Assembly (NCBI RefSeq): GCF_900090045.1
Contig: NC_041787.1
Coordinates: 1,880,001 to 1,944,000 of the forward strand
DNA length: 64,000 bases
From: Plasmodium malariae
Taxonomy: Eukaryota > Apicomplexa > Aconoidasida > Haemosporida > Plasmodiidae
Direction: 5' to 3'
The stretch's first letter is position 1, and the number at the start of each line of letters is the position of its first letter. Positions 58,820 to 64,000 of the stretch are shown piece after piece. The notes under the pieces are model-generated. The model was not told the DNA's origin, searched no databases, and was given only the letters and a program-made list of their open reading frames with translations. The position numbers and the translations under genes are program-made.

Positions 58820-59872
58820 CACGTGTTCATATACATACGTACATTTATATGAACACTTAGACACAGCGGTGCATTTATTTTCCCCTTTTTTTTTTTTTTT
58901 TTGCAGTATCTGTATTTTTGTTTTATCTGATCGATTCTCAATTAAGAATAGTTACATTTCTTTTTATCATAGAAACGTATGAAGTTAACCCATTTAAAAT
59001 ATTTGTTTTTATATTCTCTCAGGTTCAAAAAAAAAAAAAAAAAATTAAATAAAGTGAACACGCATATATGTGTACTAATATTTTTGTATTTCGTTGAAAT
59101 TTTTAATTCATTTTGTTTTAATTTATTTCATTACATTATAAATTGCTTCAATACATTTTAATATAATTCACTTTATTTTACTTTGAATGCAGATTATGAC
59201 AATATGTATATGTATAGCTTTTGATACGCACATTTTTAAAAATATAATTATTGGTATATCATCAATTCTGGTTTCCCCCTTATCCATTATTTTACTCTCA
59301 ACAAATAGGTCAGAATGGAAAGTAGATATATCACTATAAACATAAATACGTGCGTATATATATATGTGAAATCTTATGTATATATATACATATAAAGTAC
59401 TTGTGTAAATTCACTATTTCTCTCTCTCTTATGTTCCTTTTTTTTTTTTTTTTTTTAAATATGCAGAAATTACAGTAATGAAAGAGTGGTGAGACTTAGT
59501 AAATTACTGATAAATTTTCGTTTTTTTGAATTTTTTCTAATACTTTTTTACGGATCGTTATATTATGACGATGAAGTAGGAAACGCGTTCATATTATATA
59601 TACAGTAAGTTAAAGTGTGCTAAGAGTTATTCGAAAGTTCTTATTTTTTCTGTGCAGTTCATCTGTTACGTTATGTTGTGTTATATTATTCTGTAATGTT
59701 TTATATTATATTAGTTTTTTTTTTTTTTTTTTTTTTTCACAGATTAATCAATTTAATATTGTTATTCTTTCTTATAATCATTTATAAAAAGGTGTTGACA
59801 TATAAAAGGAAATTTGACGAAAGCAGCGACGAGCTGAATGTAGATCTGTACAACAATATAAACGACAATTAG
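57552..59872 (+). CDS. Polytopic membrane protein, eight exons, function unknown
   Basis: Eight exons chain in phase to exactly 405 residues: 57552-57712, 57866-58001, 58182-58300, 58440-58741, 58907-59022, 59193-59308, 59467-59604 and 59743-59872. Most donors are GTAATA, GTATTT or GTAAGT and most acceptors follow poly-T. The protein has about nine to eleven hydrophobic segments, among them FLIILIVILNVLSLIFTLVL, IFCSLSIAIIFIISMVLNI and LINLILLFFLIIIYKK. A short Asn/Asp-rich N-terminus and a charged C-terminal tail (KRKFDESSDELNVD) probably face the cytosol. No signal peptide precedes the first membrane segment. I do not recognise the family; a transporter or channel is possible but unsupported. 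The exon 3/4 junction (donor GTATGA) is the weakest; an alternative acceptor at 58417-58418 would add seven residues. The gene converges on the next one with only 246 bases between stop codons. Confidence 0.82.
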
Positions 59873-60118
59873 ACGTTTCGGTCTATATATACATATATCT
59901 ATATCTATATATATATATATATATATATTTGAGTGTAAGCGTAATTATATACACAAATGCATGCTTCTACCAATGCATCTTTTGCTTTAAATAACGTTCT
60001 TGAAAGTATTAAACGTTTATCAGTATAAAACGTTTAAATAATTCATTTTTTTATTTTTTTTTTGAAAAAACTAATATTGTATGTTAAGTTATAATTCTTT
60101 CTTTTTTTGTCCATAATT

Positions 60119-63019
60119 TTATTTATATAATAATAATCTTGTCGTATTTAATACAGCCAAAACTGCATCATAATCAATATGTTCACCTAAAAAAATAAGA
60201 AAATTAAGTTTTCATATATATAGAAAACAACTGCATACCGTAGGTTTTTTTTTTTTTTTTTTTCTTCTATTTTTTACGTTGTACATTTAAATTTGTTGAA
60301 AACCAGGGTGCAATAAACGTCTCCATCATTATTTCTTATATTTTTTTTATATGTTTCTAAATATTCTTCTAAATTACCAATAACACATTTATTTACGCCT
60401 GAGGATAATGCATTAATTATTTATGCATATAAAGCTGTTTTATCATTGTTACTATTGTTGTTACTGCTGTAGTTACTGTTGTTATTATTTTATTATTATT
60501 ATCGTTATTATTATTACTATTATAATCACTATTACTAGCATTACTGTCATTATTTACATATTTTATTTTTACCTTCCTTGCTACTACTATCCTCGGTATT
60601 ATTTTTATTAATAGTAAAAGTCTAGCAAAACAGGAAAGGAAGAGAGAAAAGAAAATTATAGGCTTTAAAATGCAGAAATTAAAAAATATAATTTTAAATA
60701 TTCAAATACTTCATATGCAAGGGAGGATATACAGTTAAACGTCATGATATCTAGATCCTTTTTTGTAACAATATTCAATAAGATTTTCAATATCTGTCGT
60801 AGGAAAATTTACAATTATGTGTATTACGTGTATATATTAGTATTTATACACAATATTCGATTATAATAATTTTATTCCAGTCACCTTTTCGCTATAACTC
60901 TTCAAATCAAACCATAATGGTTTGATTTTAACCGTCTGTGGAAAAGGTACGTTAAAATGAAATAAGTATGCTTATGTTTGGGTGTGCATACAAGGAGTGA
61001 AGTACGTATGCAGATATAAGTGCATATATATGGGTCTAATTTCTGATACCTGTTATAACATTTACAACTTTTCGCTCAATCAATTATATATATATATATA
61101 TAATCGGAATTAGCTAAATTATTCTCGCGTGTATATGTATGTATATGTGCACTTACTATAAGAAGGAAAAACAGCTTGTGAATGATAATATTTTCGTTTC
61201 TACTTAAACGTAATATACCTCTTAAGAAAAAAGGCCTGAATGAGTATATAAAGTTAAAGCAAAATGATTTAGCTTTTAAATTTAAGATTGTTGAAAGTAA
61301 CAGGACGTTAATTATGGCGAATAGTAAGTCATTCTGAATGTCATTCCATTCCTGCATAAAAAACAAAAAATTAAGAAAATAAAACAAGTTATGCAAATAA
61401 AACAAATCATGCAAATAAAACAAGTTATGCAAATAAAACAAATCATGCAAATAAAACAAGTTATGCAAATAAAACAAATCATGCAAATAAAACAAGTTAT
61501 GCAAATAAAACAAATCATGCAAATAAAACAAATCATGCAAATAAAACAAGTTATGCAAATAAAACAAATCATGCAAATAAAACAAGTTATGCAAATAAAA
61601 CAAATCATGCAAATAATACAAATCATGCAAATAATACAAATCATGCAAATAATACAAATCATGCATATTACAAGTATCGTAGTATAAGAATATAATTTGC
61701 ATGTATGTAGACTTGTCCTCATAAATATTCAAACATTTCCATACATATACACGTAATATGACCATATTCTTACACTTAAAAAGGAGCTATTGATTAAGAA
61801 AATAAAAAAGCTGAAGACCTCCTCGTCGAGTAACACAATATTCTGTCAAAGGGTTAAGGAAGCAAAACATTATAGAAAGGGGGAAAATAGCAAAATATAT
61901 ACATACATAAATACATAAAAACGTACTTTCACATATATATACTTACATATATGCAAACATATATATACATACATGTATAGTAAAATTGAAGGAGGGACTC
62001 AATGAATGAAGAACATGCAGTGATGAAGAAAACACAGCAAGATAAAAAATGCAAAAAAAAAAAAAAAAAAAAAATTACATTTGTTAATAATAAACTTAAT
62101 AATAGGGACAAAGAGGAAAGTCTAATATTTGCATGCGTACTACTGACTAAGGGAAAAAACAGGTTTTTTCTAATTACATATTTTTCTCTACTACTGCTAA
62201 TATGATTGCTCATGGTGCTGCTAGTAGTACTACTACTACTTTCAGTAGGCATAGATGTTTTGCTATCTAATAGTAGTATGTCCTCAGCACATTTATCAAA
62301 TGACGTTGATAATTTCATAAGTAATGGAGATACTGTTTTTGGTGTTTTTGGCATAGGTAAAATAAGTAATGATAATATTAAGATTGATAAACTCTTAAAA
62401 TGATTGTTGGTGAATTGTATAGCATATATTAATAATTGTATTAATGATATAGATGAAGATAATACATTTATATTTTGTATTTGATTATATTTTCTACAAT
62501 ATAAAATTAAATTTAATATAAAATAAAAAAAGGAATTTTCAAATTTAAGAGAATTGGGTAATATTTCATTATTGTCTACTTCCTTTAAATTATTATTTTT
62601 ATTAAAAAATTCTTTCATTGAAGATTTTACATAAAATGATAATTTTTGTAACAGTGTTATTATATTAAATATATCTGTTTGTGCAAATATTTCCAAATTT
62701 TCAAAAAATATAAAAAAGAAAGAGAAGATATCATTAATTTCTTCTGCTGTATTTACAGCTGTGCTCATATATCTAATCACAGTGTTCATCATTTTATATA
62801 AACTCAAAGATTTACATTGTTCTACACAATATTTTCTCAATTTTATTATTAAATAGTATACATATATAATATGGTTGTTGGGTATTTTGTCTGTTTCTAC
62901 ATTTTCAAATATCCTTTTCACTAAGTCCTGCAAATAAATACATATACATAAGCATTTATAACTGGAGATGCAGAGAAGGTAGAGTGGAAGAAATGAAATC
63001 TATCCATAAATATAGATAC

Positions 63020-63102
<83 letters not shown>

Positions 63103-64000
63103 CATATATATATATATGAATATATAATGTCCCCTTAAGAGAAGAATAACTCCTGTTTTCCCCGCTCATACTCGCGAAAAATGTAATCAACGAAAATGCG
63201 TTACTGGATGATGACATTTTTACATTACTTCTGCTTGCAAATTTTTCGTTAATTTTTTAAGCACTGTTCCAACATTATTTTGTCATTCTTTTGTGCTTTC
63301 GTTTTTTTTTTATTTTCCTTTTTGACTAACGTTATTTTTAGAAATGGACAAATACAACCTGCTGTCGACCTGATCAGCCTGTTTTGATGAATACAAAGAT
63401 AATTCTAACTTTATTATGTAAATAATGAACGAGATATAAAGGCTGTAGTTGCCGCTATTTATTTTTAAGGAAAAAATACAGTCAAAAGCAAAGTAAATAT
63501 TTTTAATTTTTTTGATGTTTAACCATAGAGGTACATTTATTTTATACATTTCTTTTTTAATGCACGTAAAAAGAGATAATATTTTATCTTTTGTTATAAA
63601 ATAATAAGAATAAGATAAAGCCATAAATAAAAAAAGGGGGTTAATATTCACTTCAAAATCATTAAGTGAAAAAATATTTTCCACATAATTGTCTACTTTA
63701 CTGATATTCAACTTCTTTTCAATAAAATTCTTATCATGATTTAAGCATAGGTAAAAAATATATATTACAGTTTCTATTAGATCTTCATTATCATTAAAAT
63801 TAAATAACAAAACTTTCGTAAAATAGAAATCATTTTTCTTTATTATTTCAATCAATATATCTTTCTTGTTTTTCTTTTCTTTGAACAATTCGCCTTCTTC
63901 ATAAATTAGGAGCTCCAAAATTCTGTAGCATTCGGGGTCTTAACCCAGAAAAAGGGAAACGGAACACATGTGCGCACGTGTAAGCATATGCATATATACG
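60119..64000 (-). CDS. Many-exon helical (HEAT/ARM-like) protein, 5' end outside window
   Basis: Minus-strand exons, from the right edge: 63938-63359, a poorly defined exon from 63233 to about 63104, 62927-62079, 61842-61774, 61351-61157, 60935-60885, 60793-60710, 60621-60573, 60398-60285 and 60186-60119. From 62927 to the stop every junction agrees in phase, with donors such as GTAAGA, GTAAGT and GTAAAA and acceptors such as TTGACAG and TTCCACAG. The first exon seen begins in phase 1 after GGTTAAG, so the start lies beyond the window. The protein is a run of Leu/Ile/Phe-rich helices (for example [40 protein letters not shown]), typical of an alpha-solenoid, with a Ser/Thr-rich loop near 62190-62270. 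The end reads [18 protein letters not shown] do not recognise it. The exon near 63104-63233 may end inside a TA repeat and needs transcript data. Confidence 0.72.
61385..61664. repeat. 18-bp intronic minisatellite containing ATGCAAAT
   Basis: About 15-16 copies of two alternating 18-base units, AAAACAAGTTATGCAAAT and AAAACAAATCATGCAAAT, the last few changing to AATACAAATC. The array lies inside the 422-base intron 61352-61773 of the minus-strand helical gene. Because 18 is divisible by three, frames stay open on both strands and produce spurious peptides. Confidence 0.94.
63016..63120. repeat. Interrupted (TA)n array
   Basis: About 105 bases of alternating TA broken at near-regular intervals by TACATA steps. 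It lies between two exons of the helical-protein gene and blurs the donor site of the exon starting at 63233. Confidence 0.9.

Noticed and set aside
61312..61765. Open frames of 98-229 codons on both strands (HDLFYL and QIKQIM repeats)
   Set aside because: The 18-bp array has no stops in several frames. On the minus strand only 61157-61351 is a real exon, starting after TTATGCAG.
1..64000. tRNA, rRNA, transposon or viral insertion
   Set aside because: No GC-rich cloverleaf-like island, rRNA block, transposase, reverse transcriptase or terminal repeats were seen on reading both strands; a covariance-model search would be decisive for small RNAs.

Overview
The window is nuclear chromosomal DNA from a malaria parasite (genus Plasmodium). 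It is extremely AT-rich, with long poly(A)/poly(T) and (TA)n tracts. Proteins are rich in Asn and Lys and carry low-complexity insertions. Introns are short and AT-rich with GTAAGA-type donors and poly(T) acceptors. Several genes are diagnostic of an apicoplast-bearing apicomplexan. From memory, the gene order matches the P. falciparum chromosome 14 block running from PREX and ROM8 to the PI3P 5-kinase. I cannot decide the species from sequence alone; base composition and the TATG/TATA-rich spacers would suit the P. malariae or P. ovale side of the genus.

Layout, left to right. 1-6797 (+) holds the 3' part of a FAB1/PIKfyve-type phosphatidylinositol 3-phosphate 5-kinase, followed by a striking 60-bp minisatellite. 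10039-10932 (+) is nuclear transport factor 2 in three exons. 12901-15787 (+) is a MORN-repeat protein in three exons. 16459-19602 (-) is the MCM complex-binding protein. 20150-20774 (+) may hold a small gene. 21370-22350 and 24263-25252 (-) are two tandem secreted P1/S1 nucleases. 26588-28126 (+) is a signal-peptide-bearing protein with a possible RimP-like C-terminus. 28583-30361 (-) is a METTL16-type RNA methyltransferase. 30971-32734 (-) is an organellar Obg GTPase. 33742-36896 (-) is a NOM1/SGD1 nucleolar MIF4G-MA3 protein with a 10-nt first exon. 38810-44476 (+) is PREX, the apicoplast primase-helicase-exonuclease-polymerase. 45749-47841 (-) is an auxilin-like J-domain protein. 51670-54419 (+) is a rhomboid protease (ROM8-like, four exons). 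57552-59872 (+) is an eight-exon polytopic membrane protein. 60119 to beyond 64000 (-) is a many-exon helical protein, cut off at its 5' end by the window edge.

How the genes relate. There are no operons; each gene has its own 5' region, and divergent pairs share long AT-rich spacers. One theme recurs: apicoplast DNA replication (PREX), organellar ribosome GTPase (Obg) and a possible organellar ribosome maturation factor all lie within about 18 kb. I saw no tRNA or rRNA gene, CRISPR array or mobile element. Exon boundaries were derived by hand from GT/AG sites and reading phase. Where a whole chain of exons closes in phase I treat it as well supported; where it does not, I say so.
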